From contig NZ_AP025032.1 of NCBI RefSeq assembly GCF_019973775.1, positions 3,224,001 to 3,288,000 of the forward strand: a stretch of DNA of 64,000 nucleotides. Direction: 5' to 3'. Both the position numbers and the translations under genes were made by a program. The notes beneath the pieces were generated by a model. The model searched no databases. It was not told the DNA's origin and was given only the letters and a program-made list of their open reading frames with translations. Positions 63,392 to 64,000 of the stretch are shown one piece after another. How positions within the stretch are numbered: the first letter of the stretch is position 1; the number at the start of each line of letters is the position of its first letter. The stretch comes from Aureimonas sp. SA4125. Its GTDB lineage: Bacteria > Pseudomonadota > Alphaproteobacteria > Rhizobiales > Rhizobiaceae.

Positions 63392-64000
63392 CTAAACCGC
63401 TCCGATGAGCCTTGCAGCCGCGGCGCGGGCTTCCGCCGTGATGCTCTCGCCGGCGAGCATGCGCGCGATCTCCTCGGTACGGTGCTCGCCCTCGATCGCC
63501 TCGACGCGGGTGGCGAGGCGCTCGTCGTCGGGCCGGCTCTGGGCCTTGGAGATGAGGAGATGCGTCGTCGCTCGCGCCGCGACCTGGGGCGCATGGGTGA
63601 CCGAGAGCACCTGGACCCGGCCGGCAAGGCGCGCGAGGCGGCGGCCGATGGCGTCGGCGACGGCCCCGCCGACGCCGGTGTCGATCTCGTCGAAGACCAG
63701 AGTCGGGGCCGAGCCCTTGTCGGCAAGCGCCACCTTCAGCGCCAGGAGAAAGCGCGAGAGCTCGCCGCCCGAGGCGACCTTCATCATCGGCCCTGCGCGG
63801 GTACCGGGGTTGGTGCGGACCCAGAACTCGACCGTGTCGATGCCGGCAGCGGTCGGGTTCGCCGGATCCTGCGCCATCTCCGTCAGGAAGGCGGCGCGCT
63901 CGAGCTTCATGTCCGGCAGTTCCGCCATGACGGCGCCTTCCAGAAGCGTGGCGGCGGCAATGCGCTTCATCGAGAGATCGGCCGCCAGCGCGTCGAGACA
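63392..64000 (-). CDS. recN: DNA repair protein RecN, C-terminal part
   Basis: SMC-like repair ATPase; the last ~202 residues are in the window and the rest lies beyond the right edge. Visible are the ABC signature KVASGGELSRFLLALKVALA, Walker B PTLVFDEIDTGVGGAVADAI, and the H-loop VLSVTHAPQVAARATTHLLI. The frame is open to the window edge. Followed on the same strand, after about 430 bp of repeats, by ligA. Confidence 0.95.
   Translation of the reverse strand, partial: CLDALAADLSMKRIAAATLLEGAVMAELPDMKLERAAFLTEMAQDPANPTAAGIDTVEFWVRTNPGTRAGPMMKVASGGELSRFLLALKVALADKGSAPTLVFDEIDTGVGGAVADAIGRRLARLAGRVQVLSVTHAPQVAARATTHLLISKAQSRPDDERLATRVEAIEGEHRTEEIARMLAGESITAEARAAAARLIGAV

Overview
The window is high-GC, densely coded chromosomal DNA from an alphaproteobacterium of the Hyphomicrobiales (Rhizobiales) type. 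The evidence is the gene order thyX/folA-hflK-hflC-degP-serB-miaA-ilvB, the recN-ligA pair, a two-piece (circularly permuted) tmRNA gene whose tag reads ANDNYAEARLAA, the alpha-type SspB next to it, a BA14K-family protein, an HWE histidine kinase and many GTG/TTG starts. An Aurantimonadaceae-like genus is a guess. I see no rRNA, tRNA or CRISPR array.

Layout. 1-13.7 kb is a housekeeping block: acetolactate synthase subunits (ilvB, ilvN) with a branched-chain leader-peptide attenuator, a DUF1206 membrane protein, a diguanylate cyclase, miaA and serB (divergent), a DegP-type protease, hflK-hflC, folA and thyX. 14-28.7 kb is a signalling region: a KaiC-like ATPase, HWE kinase and receiver operon, an AI-2E-family exporter, a GAF-PAS-GGDEF-EAL protein with a truncated paralogue beside it, a MerR/MFS divergent pair with a MerR-type promoter, and a hybrid histidine kinase cut in two by a complete IS256-family element. 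28.8-31 kb holds csbD with a candidate EcfG promoter, ssrA, sspB and two small proteins. 31-41.9 kb carries a giant AsmA protein, an FAD-linked oxidase, a thioesterase, a cupin, a dienelactone hydrolase and uvrD, which carries an in-frame palindromic repeat element.

41.9-44.5 kb is accessory: an HNH-type toxin-like gene overlapping a DUF2019 gene that an IS66-family element has split. 44.8-59.6 kb is mixed: MFS, SCO1, prmA, aminopeptidase P, BA14K, acyltransferase, SH3 protein, a MoxR/VWA pair with a toxin-antitoxin-like module between them, a Tim44-like protein, and azlCD. 59.9-64 kb is DNA repair: a DnaQ-type exonuclease ending in a SWIM-like zinc motif, ligA, two intergenic palindromic repeats, and the 3' part of recN.

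The strongest points are the leaderless ilv attenuator, the adjacency of ssrA and its degradation adaptor sspB, the repeat element translated inside UvrD, the apparently orphaned toxin gene, and two IS insertions whose target duplications show that precise excision would restore the interrupted reading frames.
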